NCBI GenBank assembly: GCA_030867875.1
Contig: JAOWCC010000019.1
Location: 32,593,976 to 32,657,975, forward strand
Source: Actinernus sp. WN-2022
Taxonomy: Eukaryota > Cnidaria > Anthozoa > Actiniaria > Actinernidae
Length of the DNA: 64,000 nt
Reading direction: 5' to 3'
Made by a program: the position numbers and the translations under genes. Numbering within the stretch: position 1 is the first letter of the stretch; each line of letters opens with the position of its first letter. This document shows positions 31,936 to 44,412 of this stretch, piece after piece. The notes under the pieces were generated by a model. The model was given only the letters and a program-made list of their open reading frames with translations. It searched no databases and was not told where the DNA came from.

Positions 31936-31991
<56 letters not shown>

Positions 31992-32394
31992 CTTTGCATC
32001 TGTGTACAACACTACAACTCATGACAGACTCGAAACATGGCAGTATAGCCATTGGCACAGTGGTAAGAGGTGAGAACTGTAATATTAAGGCATACATGCT
32101 TTCATTCTAGTATTTAAAGGTAACAAATATCCACAGAAAAATTAAAATTTATATAGCAAATAAATAGTAACAACTGTCAATTAGATTCAATTGATATGTA
32201 CCTCAAAGTAGTATCTATCACTTATGCGGCAATTCTTTTCAAATGCCCATTGCTTGATATGAGCAGATATGGCAGCTAAAACAAAAGAAATCATTTGAAA
32301 CAATATATAATATTCTTATGCCATCTGGAAGGACATTTATTTTTGGCAGTCTTTCTTACCTGAAGATTTCGAACAGAAGGGGAGTTTGTGGGAC
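31052..32394 (-). CDS. multi-exon gene of unknown function (3' part)
   Basis: Five minus-strand exons join in consistent phase with GT-AG borders: 32360-32394 (SHKLPFCSKSS), 32202-32275 (AISAHIKQWAFEKNCRISDR then YYFE), 31746-31812 (KISPPAKRARKREQVLAGSS), 31277-31519 and 31052-31197. The fourth exon is the largest: an acidic stretch (DAEAPCDEDAESGLSDYS), then a hydrophobic/basic segment with AQLIVAVGLGQVAFRAINYK and IGKYNVAMNVAKALIEQNYI. The last exon ends in an acidic, serine-rich tail (SPSPSGSESGTDDTEIRS) and stop TAA. The KRARKR motif looks like a nuclear localisation signal. No known domain was recognised; a nuclear protein is an inference. Upstream exons are incomplete, and 32895-32946 may be one. 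Consistent phases over four introns make this the best host gene in the window. Confidence 0.65.
31938..31988. repeat. run of 51 G
   Basis: An uninterrupted G tract on the plus strand (C tract in the transcript) inside the intron between exons 31746-31812 and 32202-32275. The length may be unreliable in sequencing. The glycine/proline-rich frames over it are artefacts. Confidence 0.9.
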
Positions 32395-32894
32395 CTAATA
32401 ATATTTATAAAAATAATCAGGGATAGTATGCATGCTCTGATTAGCCTATAGCCATGTTTGCTGACAGTATGTAAACACGGTTTCGATGCCACAAAAACTA
32501 AAATGAACCAGAAAGAATAAAGGATCTTCTCATTTTATGTTGATGGCCCCTTAATAACTGTGCCCCGTTGAAGCCCAATCCCTAGGGCTATAAGTTATAC
32601 CCCTTTCACAAGAACACTGATAAATGTTCCTGATAAATGTTCCTTGATGCCGAAATAGCAATATCACTTGGATTTGAAAATCCGCCGTCCTTAATGCCAT
32701 AGAAGTAAATTGCACATAATTGTGATCAGTATATACATTTAATAAAAAGATATGTTGAGCATTGTATCACCTACATTATGCCAAAAGCGTGTACTTGAAT
32801 AATATTTTTCACTTTCACTGTACTAGTGGCTAGTGCATAACATTCAAGCGAAAGGACATATTTCTGAATTTTAGCTTGAAGTAAGTTTCAGTAC

Positions 32895-32946
32895 CTTCAA
32901 AAAGCTTTCCTTCGTCTCCTTTAAGCCAGTTACCCACTTCAGAAGG
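32895..32946 (-). CDS. candidate upstream exon of the unknown gene
   Basis: A 52-bp stretch bounded by an AAAAG acceptor and a GTACTG donor on the minus strand, reading PSEVGNWLKGDEGKLFEG. Its end phase does not fit the exon at 32360-32394 directly, so either a further small exon lies between them or the borders differ. Confidence 0.3.
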
Positions 32947-33121
32947 CTTTTAAAGACAAAAATGCAACCTCAGTTAATGAAGAATAGATAAACTTCACTC
33001 AGCCTCAGTTTTAAGTTAATACTGAGTACGTTGTTTGAGACATCGTAGAAAGTTCACAACTGAAGTATCTTGAAATATTTCTCTCAAGTGTTAGTAATTT
33101 GAGCAACTGAGAAGAACTTAA

Positions 33122-33561
33122 AGGGGCTGGGTCAGCGCTCATTCGTTACCAGTCTATCGCACGGCCAAAGGCAAAATTTCCGACTCCGGGAGTACGAAAT
33201 CAAACCTCCCTCACGGCAACACCGCGGCAAAACGACTGCGCATGCGTCACTTTTCGTCTCGTGGCAATCACTTCTTAGTGGTTGTGAATGGGCGTTTCTG
33301 CTGATATAAAAAACAAATTTCTAATATTATTTTATTTCAACCATGGGTATAACACTGATAATTTTAAAATTTTGTTTAATTGTAACAAAAAAAATGTATA
33401 ATAATAGATGCCTCCCCTGACGTCATGTAATTAGCATTTTGGATATTAAAAGCTCCTCAACTCAGCGGCACAGCATTTAAAGTAATATATATTGTACCAT
33501 TCTACTATTCACTTGATGTAGAATTGATATCTAAAATAAAAAAAATGGCTTCATAGGCACT
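33122..33561. mobile_element. possible diverged TTAA MITE
   Basis: TTAA flanks both ends (33118-33121, 33562-33565). The left end AGGGGCTGGGTCAGC resembles the TTAA MITE at 330-617, but the right end (AGTGCCTATGAAG inverted) matches only partly. It contains an NRF1-like TGCGCATGCG at about 33237, so it may also hold the promoter of the neighbouring minus-strand gene. Confidence 0.35.
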
Positions 33562-33725
33562 TTAAACTCGTTCAGACGCTCTCACGGCTCGACTACGTTT
33601 GCCGTCATCTTGGATAATAGAATGCCACGTATTATGCCACGGTCACCAATTGCTAAAACTTCGATGCGCAGTAGGGTATGCGCAATGAAGTGGGCTGTAT
33701 AATCGATTCACAGCCTAGTTGGGGG

Positions 33726-33949
33726 TTTCTCAGTGTAAGCATGTCCTGAAATTGTTAAAGCAAAAGTACACTTGAAAACACTTGAAAACTTCGCTAAATT
33801 CTCCATTAAGTTCAGGTGTATTTAAATTCGTTCTATTAATGATTTGGGATTTAAAATGGTTAGGGTTTTTTCAAATTTGGGGGTTAGGTTTTAGAAGGTT
33901 TGTATGAAAATTCGACAAAATGAATTATTAATATGCTTACACTGAGAAA
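33726..33949. mobile_element. 224-bp MITE with 17-bp perfect inverted ends
   Basis: TTTCTCAGTGTAAGCAT (33726-33742) is the exact reverse complement of 33933-33949. No target duplication is visible. The interior (AGGTGTATTTAAATTCGTTC onwards) recurs diverged at 45125-45250. Confidence 0.65.
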
Positions 33950-34432
33950 GCGCCGCCTAGTTTGTTCGACGAACTGCAGGGTAATCCGTTCATCATTCGA
34001 GCCGCATCTTTGTGTTTCTAGGTCATTTGGTACTCGCAACAGAATAGTTCTGAAGGTGAAATTCGTTGTTTGGAAGCTGAAATTCGTATTGCTAGTTGAG
34101 CACTCGACATGGTTTGGTCTTCGACTTCGGACTATTCAAACTCTTGACGGCAATATTTATTGCTGTTGGGATCGAAACGCCGATAGGATTATTACATATG
34201 TCCAGTATCATAATTCTCATTGTAAGATAATATTCATTTTTGGTATGAAATGAATAAATCTTATTCAATTTGCTGATAAATGAAGCTGTTCGTTACATCG
34301 CGATTGGGATAGTCGCCATATTGGATTATACAATATATGTATAGTAGACAATTGTGTTATGCTTCACCAATTGCTAAACAAAATTATGCGCAGAAGGGGA
34401 TGCGCAATGAACTAGGCTGGAAAAAAAAAATC
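33950..34432. other. no gene; diverged direct repeat of 33600-33715
   Basis: Bases 34310-34425 (CACCAATTGCTAAA, then ATGCGCAGAAGGGGATGCGC) are a diverged direct copy of 33600-33715. The frame at 33933-34253 has no domain features. Confidence 0.5.
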
Positions 34433-36884
34433 GCCCGGGCCGGGCAAATTTTTTTTTTGGGCCCCAGTTCAGATCAGTGAGCAACTTTACCATGAGGCCC
34501 TGCGCGCCCAATCCAAGATGGCGGACAAAGATGGCGGACATGGAGAAAGGAAATTGTTCTCCGGTGGTGCTAGTAAAATTTTGACAACTGCGTTGACGTA
34601 ATTCAAGAAACCACGTGATGTTGCCATAATAAAGGGAGGAGTGGGTCAGTAAGAAATAATACGCAGTGGGTGGCTGGCGGCAACTTTCATTTTCGCGGAA
34701 GATTAAGAATTCGGCACCGGCTTTTGCGCGGATCGTGGGATTTTCAGTATTCTTTAATACTATTAAACCTGGATTTTTCTAACCGCTGGAGCCGAATAAC
34801 GGTTTGAAAAATCTCGACAACTCTTGTTTCCTGAGTGCAATTCAGTACTTGTTCAGACATTTTTGCGTAGTTTCCGGACATGTCATCAATCGAAAAGTTG
34901 AGAATTTTAAGTTTCCTAATTAAAAATTATACAAAAACATTAGGCTTTGTTTTTATAATTTTGTTGGTTGTGCGAAGCGATTATATATATCTCGGTATGT
35001 ACAGAGATCGAGATGACAAGGGGATCTTCTCAAATATGAAAGGTAATAAATACCCCTAAGTGCTAATGTAAAATAAACAAAGGCACAACGATCAACGCGC
35101 ATTACTCTTTCGTGTTCGCCTTTCACGACTTTATGATTTACGCGAACTTGGCGAGACGTTTTCGCACGCTAAAAAGTATTTTCGGGACCGCAAGTAGCTC
35201 AATTTATAAAGGGAAGACACACCCGACTTCGGAAGAATGATAGAATCCCCAACAGGAACAAAGCATATTTTATAAAAAAATTGTCGTGATATCATAATAA
35301 AATATATTATTTTTAATTTGTAAATTATATTATAATAAAAAGTCCTTTGTTTTGCACTCGCAGAACCCCCTCCCCCCAATTAGTTTCACCCATCCGTATT
35401 TACTTTGCCAATACATTGTGCAGAGTTATAAAACAACATTCATATGTATGTATTTGTTACATTTGTACTAGGTCAGAGAAAGGTACTAATTTATAATTTA
35501 AATTTCTTCAGGGAAATTATGGGTTATCCAACCATTTTTTTGGGGGGGTGGTCATTTTCAATCAAAATATTGGAGGTGGGGTACTTGTGAATTTTACAGA
35601 ATTATGAATATATTTTGTGTATGGTTTTGGTATTCTTTATGAGGGTGGGGGAGGGAAAGTAGGGTTATGCAGGTTATATGTTTATAAAGACTACCCTTTC
35701 CTAGGTTATACTGATTTGTTTCATTTCCACCCCTTTCCTTAGAGTTGAAGTCTAGTATTTCTTTACAGTAACAATATTTGCAATAAATACAACAAAATGT
35801 ACTTCTTTATTATCCAATACATGTAGGCTTGAACCCATTATTTGTGCCTGGCCAACAAGAGAATGTACATGATTTCATGCCTTCCTTTATAATATAATTA
35901 GCTATCCCATGGAGCTTTTGAACTTTTCAGTTGTGATATTGGAATTAAATTAAAGGCTGCATTGATTATGACTATACCACATACAGTGGGGCAGGTTATT
36001 TATTCAGATTATGTCATATTTTTATGACTCCCCCCAGAATAAACTGCTTATTTAAATAATTTTAGCAACCCCCCTCCATCCTTTCAAAAATTTAATACAC
36101 CGCCGCCCCTAGCCCTCCCCCTAGTCCATTTCCATATGCAAACTAGCATTATTTAACAAGCATAATTTTACAGAACTGTCATTTCGGGCCATGAAACTCT
36201 GTTTAATACTACAATATGTAGAAAAGCTAAGAATAAACCATAAAATTAACTGTTATTAACTACCACTAATTTGGTGTCTGTAAAAAGAGTATTTATATAA
36301 TTGTTGCTGCATGGTATTCCAAAACTACACAAGAATATATTGTCCTTTAATTGATATAAAACATTATCATTAATTCCTTACATCAGGCCGATTATAAGAA
36401 ACCCTTGCATGAGCAACTCTACTGTACTTCAACCGGTCTTTATCAGAGTCTGATATGAAAGACCTAAATGAATAACATTAAGAAAACTGAGCCAATGTGC
36501 ACCTACCATTTTAAGTGTATATATCTAGGTCTTTGTTTGACAAACATTAAAAAAATTAACATTAATCCACCCAATACGTAGGTCTTTAATTTGTTTGACA
36601 AACATTAAAACAATTAACATTAATCCACCCAACCTTTCATAAGTAAATTTTAAGATTCCCCCTTCTAAATTAAGCCTGTTAAAACAAATTGGGATCCCCT
36701 TAAAAATCACCTGCCCACCTCCCCCTGTCAGGTATACATATTATGAATATATACAGCCTAAAGGAATAAAAAGAACCCTGTAATTCTTGGGTTCCAATTT
36801 TGTCACAATTGTTTTATCAGAAAACCTAACACAGTATTTTTCAAGTGTTTAGAAGCAGTACGAATTAAGGCTATACCAATTATT

Positions 36885-36977
36885 TGTAATTGTTGCCATT
36901 TACATAAAATTATATATATATTAGCACACTAATTGTGCTAATATATATATAATTTTATGTAAATGGCAACAATTACA
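36885..36977. repeat. near-perfect AT-rich palindrome (half-centre)
   Basis: TGTAATTGTTGCCATTTACA and about 24 further bases pair with the inverse across a 7-bp loop (ACTAATT). It marks the centre of the left foldback. The equivalent right-half centre near 40390 keeps only part of it. Confidence 0.9.
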
Positions 36978-39498
36978 AGTACATTTTTATTCACTTATGA
37001 AACACTTTAACATTTACAATAATTTTTGGCTGTGTTTAAAGTTTTTTTTTACAATAAACAGCTAATGCACAACCTTCTGATTAGTTAGTCAATTAAGCTT
37101 TAATAAATAATAGTGTTATTAGAGTATATAATCTATAAATTAATAATAATGCACATGCATGCATGTCAAGACCTCAGGTATACCTGATTTAGTTAATGAT
37201 ATTAATTAAGGGAGCAAATACATACTAAAATGCATGCAGTTTCATAATTTTTAGATTACACTGGTATTAACCCATATTATATTATATATAAATGGGCAAC
37301 ATAAATGCATGACTGGCCTTCTATTAACACTTGAAAAATACTGTGTTTTAATAGTTATGTTTTCTGACAATTACAATTTTACAGTACTACAGCTATAGGG
37401 TTTTTTATTTCTTTAATCCACCTAATTTACCTTTTACATGTACTTCAAATTCCAATATCACAACTAGAAAAGCTCAAAAGCTCCAAGGGGTAGCTTATCA
37501 TGAGGTCATGACTACATCCTCTTGTTGGCTGGCACAAAATAATGGGTTCAAGCCTGTGTTGGTTAATAATTAAAGTATAAGTACATTTTATTATATTTAT
37601 TGTAATTATATTGTTACTCAGTAAAGAAATATGAGACTTAATTCAACTAAGGAAAGGGGTTGAACTGAAACAAATCAGTATACCGGGTTATGATGTGCAA
37701 TTGTTTATAGTCACCCAAAATTACAATCAAAATACCCTTACTCTTTCTCTACCAGGTACAAATGTAACAACTACATAGTACATAATTTATATATGCATAA
37801 AGTATTGGAAAAGTAAAAAAAAATTCTAAGAACTAAGGGTGGGGGGAGAGGGGTGCTATACTTTAAAAAATTATATTAATATATTTACTATACAAATTAA
37901 AAATAATCTTTTCTTATGAAATTACGACAAAATGTTTATAAAATATATTGTGTTCCTTTGTTCCTTACGTAGGGAAATTCGTTTTTTTAACATTCACTTT
38001 GTTTTACCGTTTTAGCACTTAATTAGGGTATTTATTAATACCTTTCATATTTGTGAAGACCTCTTGATCCCTCTGAAGAGAATAATCGCTTTGCACAATC
38101 GGGAAAAAATCATAAGTAATTAAAGATCACAAGGTCTTATAATTTTTAATAAGGAAACTTAAAATTCTCACCTTTCAACTTGCAGCTTTTCAAATACATG
38201 TCCGGAAACAACGCAAAAATGTCTCAAAGGTATACACGCTTTAATTATAGTACGAGCAAGTACTGAATTGCACTTAATACTTTCATGATCACTGTTCAGG
38301 AAACAAGAGTTGTCGATATTTTTCAAACCCTTTAATATTCGGCTCCAGCGGTTAGAAAAATCCAGGTTTAACAGTATTAAAGAATACTGAAAATCCCACG
38401 ATCCGCGCAATTTCTTCCGCGAAAATGAAACATGAACTACAAGTTGCCGCCAGTCACCCACTGCGTATTATTTCTTACTGACCCACTCCTCCCTTTATTA
38501 TGGCAATATCACGTGGTTTCTTGAAATACGTCAACGCAGTTGTCAAAATTTTACTAGCACCACCCCGAGAACAATTTCCTTTCCCCAAGTCCGCCATCTT
38601 TGTCCGCCATCTTGGATTGGGCGCGCAAGGCCTCATGGTAAAGTTGCTCATTGATCTGAAGTGGGGCCCAAAAAAAAAATTTGCCCGGGCCGGGCAATTT
38701 TTTTTTTTGGGCCCCAGTTCAGATCAATGAGCAACTTTACCATGAGGCCTTGCGCGCCCAATCCAAGATGGCGGACAAAGATGGCGGACTTGGGGAAAGG
38801 AAATTGTTCTCGGGGTGGTGCTAGTAAAATTTTGACAACTGCGTTGACGTAATTCAAGAAACCACGTGATGTTGCCATAATGACGGGAGGAGTGGGTCAG
38901 TAAGAAATTATACGCAGTGGGTGGCTGGCGGCGTTTCATTTTCACGGAAGATTACGCTTTTGTGCGGGATCGTGGGATTTTCAGTATTCTTTAATACTAT
39001 TAAACCTGGATTTTTCTAACCGCCGGAGCCGAATAAGGGTTTGAAAAATCTCGACAACTCTTGTTTCCTGAACGGTGATCATGAAAGTAAGTGCAATTCA
39101 GTACTTGCTCGTAAGCGTTTATACCTTTGAGACATTTTTGCGTAGTTTCCGGACATATATTCGAAAAGCTGCAAGTTGATGAAAGGTGAGAATTTTAAGT
39201 TTCCTTATTAAAAATTGTAAGACCTTTAATTGTAATCTTTAATTACTTATGATTCTTTTCCCGATTGTGCAAAGCGATTATTCTCTTCAGAGGGATCAAT
39301 AGGATCTTCTCAAATATGAAAGGTAATAAATACCCTAATTATAAGTAAAACAAAGTGAATGTTAAAAAAACGAATTTCCCTACGTAAGGAAAAAGGAACA
39401 CAGTATATTTTATAAACATTTTGTCGTAATTTCATAAGAAAATATTATTTTTAATTTGTATATTAAATATAATTAATATAATTTTAAAAAGTATAGCA

Positions 39499-39554
39499 CC
39501 CCCCCCCCCCCCCCCCCCCCCTCCCCTCTCCCTTATTTTTTTTTTTTTTTTTTT
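39499..39554. repeat. C-run and T-run
   Basis: 23 C (39499-39521), a short CT-rich stretch and 19 T (39536-39554). A comparable 24-C run is at 41894-41917 in another arm, and the original arms have short C-runs (35366-35377), so homopolymers expanded independently in the arms. Confidence 0.9.
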
Positions 39555-42500
39555 ACTTTTCAATACTTTATGCAGAGTTATATAAAAAAAATCATATATA
39601 TGTACTATGTATACATTGTTACATTTGTACCTGGTAGAGAAAGAGTAAGGGTATTTTGATTGTAATTTTGGGTGACTAACAATTGCACTTAATCATAACC
39701 CTACCCTATCCCTTCCTAGGTATGCTGATTTGTTTCAGTTCAACCCCTTTCCTTAGTTGAAATCTCATATTTCTTTACTGAGTAACAATATAATTACAAT
39801 AAATATAATAAAATGTACTTACTTTAATTATTAACCAACACAGGCTTGAACCCATTATTTTGTGCCAGCCAACAAGAGGGTGTAGTCATGACCTCATGAC
39901 TTCCTTCATAAATAAGCTACCCCTTGGAGCTTTTGAACTTTTCTAGTTGTGATATTGGAATTTGAAGTACATGTAAAAGGTAAATTAGGTGGATTAAAGA
40001 AATAAAAAACCCTAGCTGTAATACTGTAATATTGTAATTGTCAGAAAACATATTAACTATTAAAACACAGTATTTTTCAAGTGTCAGTAGTAGGCCAGTC
40101 ATGCATGTATGTTGCCCATTTATATATCATATTATAATATACTGAGCACACACTTACATGCATTTTAAATTTAAAAGTTGTGTTAAATAATAATGATCAA
40201 TTATATACTCTGATAACACTATTATTTATTAAAGCTTAATTGACTAATTAATCAGAAGGTTGTGCACTAGCTGTTTATTGTAGAAAAAATATTTAAACAC
40301 AGCCAAAAATTATTATAAATGTGAGTGTTTCATAAGCAAATAAAAATGCATGTACAAGCATAATTCTGAGCTAGCTTTTATATATTCAACTAGTGTGCTA
40401 GTATATATATAATTTTATGTAAATGGCAACAATTACAAATAATTGGTATAGCCTTAATTCATACTGCTTCTAAACACTTGAAAAATACTGTGTTAGGTTT
40501 TCTGATAAAACAATTGTAACAAAATTGGAACCCAAGAATTACAGGGTTCTTTTTATTCCTTTAGGCTGTATTCATAATATGTATACCTGACAGGGGGAGG
40601 GGGGCAGGTGATTTTTAAGGGGATCCCAATTTGTTTTAACAGGCTTTAGAAGGGGGAATCTTAAAATTTATTTATGAGAGGTTGGGTGGATTAATGTTAA
40701 TTTTTTTAATGTTTGTCAAACAAAGACCTACGTATATACACTTAAAATGGTAGGTGCACAGAATGGCTAATTAATGCACTAAATAGAGCTAGCTTAAGAA
40801 ATGCAGGAGAATGCACTTGCAATACCCCCCAGAACACTTTTTCTTAAGGTTGCATGCAGCTAGGAATGCCTGATGTAAGGAATTAATGATGTTTTATATC
40901 AATTAAAGGACAATATATTCTTGTGTAGTTTTGGAATACCATGCAGCAACAAATACTTTTTACAGACACCAAAGTAGTGGTATATTAGTTAATAACAGTT
41001 AATTTTATGGTTTATTCTTAGCTTTTCTACATATTGTAGTATTAAACCGAGTTTCACGGCCCGAAATGACAGTTCTGTAAAATCATGCTTGTTAAATAAT
41101 GCAAGTTTGCATATGGAAAAGGACTAGGGGGAGGGCTAGGGGTGGCGGTGTATTAAATTTTTGAAAGGATGGAGGGGGGTTGCTAAAATTATTTAAATAA
41201 GCAGTTTATTCTGGGGGGAGTAATAAAAATATGACGTAATCTGAATAAATAACCTGCCCCCCTGTGGTATAGTCATAATCAATGCAGCCTTTAATTTACT
41301 TCCAATATCACAACTGAAAAGTTCAAAAGCTCCATGGGATAGCTAATATTTATAAAGGAAGGCATGAAATCATGTACATTCTCTTGTTGGTCAGGCACAA
41401 ATAATGGGTTCAAGCCTGCATGTTTGGATAATAAAGAAGTACATTTTGTTGTATTTATTACAAATATTGTTACTGTAAAGAAATACTAGACTTCAACTCT
41501 AAGGAAAGGGGTGGAAATGAAACAAATCAGTATAACCAGGTTATATGTTTATAAAGACTACCCTTTCCTTGCATAACCCTACTTTCCCTCCCCCATCCTC
41601 ATAAAGAATACCAAAACCATACACACAATATATTCTGTAAAATTCACAAGTACCCCACCTCCAATATTTTGATTGAAAATGACCACCCAAAAAAATAAAG
41701 ATTGTTGGATAACCCATAATTTCTCTGAAGACACACTTCAGGGGCAGATTCCGACTTCGGAAGAATGGTAGAATCCCCAAAAGGAACAAAGTATATTTTA
41801 TAAAAAAATAGTCGTGATATCAAAATAAAATATATTATTTTTAATTTGTAAATTATATTATAATAAAAAGTCCTTTGTTTTGCACTCGCAGAACCCCCCC
41901 CCCCCCCCCCCCCCCCCAATTAGTTTCGCCCATCCGTATTTACTTTGCCAATACATTGTGCAGAGTTATAAAACAACATTCATATATATGTATGTATTTG
42001 TTACATTTGTACCAGGTCAGAGAAAGGTACTACTATATAATTTATAATTTTAATTCCCTTTATAAATTGAGCTACTTGCGGTCCCGAAAACATTTTTTAG
42101 CGCGCGAAAACGTCTCGCCAAGTTCGCGTAAATCATAAAGTCGTGAAACGCGAACACGAAAGAGTAATGCGCTTTTGATCGTTGGCCTTGCATAAGGAAA
42201 TTTGTTTATTTTACATTAGCACTTAGGGGTATTTATTACCTTTCGTATTTGAGAAGATCCTCTTGTCATCTCTCTGTATATACCGAGATATAAATAATCG
42301 CTTCGCACAACCAACAAAATTATAAAAACATAGCCTAATATTTTTGTATCGGGAAAAGTAGTTAAAGTTTACAATTCTCAACTTTTCGATTGATGACATG
42401 TCCGGAAACTACGCAAAAATGTTTGAACAAGTACTGAATTGCACTGTTCAGGAAACAAGAGTTGTCGAGATTTTTCAAACCCTTATTCGGCTCCAGCGGT

Positions 42501-42849
42501 TAGAAAAATCCAGGTTTAATAGTATTAAAGAATACTGAAAATCCCACGATCCGCGTAAAAGCCGGTGCCGAATTCGTAATCTTCCGCGAAAATGAAACTT
42601 GCCGCCAGCCACCCACTGCGTATAATTTCTTACTGACCCACTCCTCCCTTTATTATGGCAACATCACGTGGTCTCTTGAATTACGTCAACGCAGTTGTCA
42701 AAATTTTACTAGCACCACCCCGAGAACAATTTCCTTTCCCCAAGTCCGCCATCTTTGTCCGCCATCTTGGATTGGGCGCGCAAGGCCTCATGGTAAAGTT
42801 GCTTATTGATCTGAACTGGGGCCCAAAAAAAAAAATTGCCCGGGCCGGG

Positions 42850-43257
42850 TCTATTTTCCTTGAGTTGTGATCTGTCACTCGACGACATGTGCGTATGAAT
42901 CCAAACGATATTTGAAATTTATACAGTATGGAGTTTTAGTTCGAACTGGCCCGTTTGCTCTAAAATGAAATTCAATAAATCGTCAAAATATTCTTACATG
43001 TCTCTTGTGTATTTCTTTCAGTTTCTGTGAAGCTTCAAGCCAGTCCGTTCAATATTGTCTTATTGAGGAGTTACAGTAATTTGCCTTCCCTCAGTATAAT
43101 TATTGGGAAGGTCGGCAAACTGCAGTACGCCGATCAGATGCAGAAAATTAAGAAAATCGCCTCGAATTCGCATAAAAATCCCGTAGTTCTTACTTTTGAA
43201 ATATAAGAGCCTTTTATGTTTATATCTGTAAAAACGGCTTGTTACCCAAAGTTCACG
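42850..43257. other. no supported gene
   Basis: No repeats or reading frames of note. A short inverted pair (GCCTTCCC near 43083, GGGAAGGTC near 43108) may form a small hairpin. Confidence 0.4.
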
Positions 43258-43633
43258 GGCTCAGAGCTCATACATATATACCTTAATTTGAAAACGATAC
43301 TTCAACAAACGGTTCTATGGTAAAGTGGTCTAGATAATGCGCTTTTGATCCGAACGACTGGAGTTCGAGTCCGGCTACATCATGCACTAAATTTTTCGTT
43401 TACTTCTTTTTCTCCTTTCTTAGTTCTATTTAATCTTTACCTCTATTTTAAGCTATTAGAGCCGCTTTCTACACTACCAGGAGCCCATTACCCTGACACT
43501 ACTATAAAATCGAGGTCGTGACGTACGTGACCGTGTTTGGGTTGAGAGCCAATACACAACGTTTTATTTATTTTTTAGTGTAGAAAGCGGCTCTAATAGC
43601 TTAAAATAGAGGTAAAGATTAAATAGAACTGAG
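43258..43633 (+). repeat. tRNA-like unit plus 55-bp inverted arms
   Basis: The tRNA-like promoter (TATGGTAAAGTGGTCTAGA, B box GGAGTTCGAGTCC near 43364) and its 3' body match those at 15941 and 54565. The final part (about 43421-43475) is inverted at 43577-43633 (AGTGTAGAAAGCGGCTCTAA), so this is a truncated member of the same foldback family with only one tRNA-like unit. Confidence 0.6.
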
Positions 43634-43979
43634 TGGTGATGCACACCACTCGTACTCCACTCACACTCCACTCACTACTGCATGCCATGCCAGAGGCAGT
43701 CAACTGTATATTTACTCAAAGTAACTGTAACTTTTGTAAGATTCTTCGGGGGTTCTTGTTAAAGGTTCTTGACTTTGTCGAGAATGAGATCGTACTTGGT
43801 TCTGTCACCTGGTTCTGTTCATCTGGAACACACGATCAATCTATCCACCACTTGCACAGATTCGTGGCTCCCAAACTTCAAGTGCCACAGAGATCTTTAG
43901 AATTTTATTTGCCAGGACTTAACGCAGAAAGGAACTTTCACCCTCCATCCTGGCCGCCCATCTTGTTTCAAGCCACGAG
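43634..43979. other. no supported gene
   Basis: Covered by a 204-codon frame (43633-44247), but that frame runs through a 22-T tract (44086-44107) and a promoter-like region and has no domain features, so it is not called. Confidence 0.4.
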
Positions 43980-44360
43980 ACGAAAAGTGACGCATGCGCA
44001 ATCGTTTTGCCGCGGTGTTGTACGTGTGCGTATTATTACTCGGGCCAGGCCTTCGGCCGAGGCACGAGTCAGAAAATGCAAGCCGTTTTTTTTTTTTTTT
44101 TTTTTTTGTGTGTCGCTGTTTGGCGCCAGTAACCAATCAGATTACACAGGAGCCATTGTTCGATTCCCAACACGTGACAGGATCAACCAATCAGATCCGA
44201 CACCCGCCAGATCTTGGTTGTGGAGCTCGGCAAAGCCAGCAACGTAGCGAAGGTTTGGGTTCATTCTGAACTATTATTTTGCTGAAACCAAAGGTTTCTT
44301 CGAATGAAATATCAAGATATTCAGTTATTCTAGGGCTGACAGGACTTTTAGGGGCTTTCG
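43980..44360 (+). promoter_or_regulatory. TATA-less CCAAT/NRF1-like promoter
   Basis: A GACGCATGCGCAAT motif (NRF1-like) is at about 43990. Two CCAATCAGA boxes lie at about 44132 and 44187. A CACGTGAC E-box is at about 44171. A GCCTCGGCCGAAGGC-type palindrome lies between, and a 22-T run interrupts. The arrangement precedes the exon-like ATG at 44361. Confidence 0.35.
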
Positions 44361-44412
44361 ATGGAAAATTCTCACATTTACGAAAGGGATGTGGCGATCC
44401 AAATATCGCACG
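44361..44412 (+). CDS. putative first coding exon, gene unknown
   Basis: The ATG at 44361 opens 17 codons plus one base (MENSHIYERDVAIQISH), ending in ACG followed by the donor GTAAGC at 44413. The two CCAAT boxes upstream support it. No downstream exon was recognised in the following kilobase and the family is unknown, so this could be the start of a real gene extending out of recognition or a chance exon. Confidence 0.3.

Larger units (their letters stand above)
34433..42849. mobile_element. 8.4-kb palindrome of two nested foldbacks
   Basis: The centre is the self-complementary TTGCCCGGGCCGGGCAA at 38681-38697. The left half (34433-38689) and right half (38690-42849) are inverted copies. 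Each half is itself an older inverted repeat with a centre at about 36931 (a near-perfect 90-bp AT-rich palindrome, 36885-36977) and at about 40390. Four related arms of about 1.7-2.5 kb result. All four outer ends share GGGCCC, then GATCAnTGAGCAACTTTACC, paired AAGATGGCGGAC motifs (YY1-like) and a CACGTG E-box. No transposase. Conserved open frames in the ends (for example 38500-38730 and 38648-38878) are the same sequence seen in inverted copies. Confidence 0.8.

Noticed and set aside
31858..32110. Glycine- or proline-rich protein
   Set aside because: Created by the 51-G run inside an intron.
38500..38878. Conserved 76-aa protein in three copies (also 42655-42870)
   Set aside because: The copies are the inverted arms of one palindrome, so conservation reflects recent duplication; the frame crosses poly-A/T runs and has no domain.
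43633..44247. 204-codon open frame
   Set aside because: Runs through a 22-T tract and a CCAAT-type promoter region; no family features.
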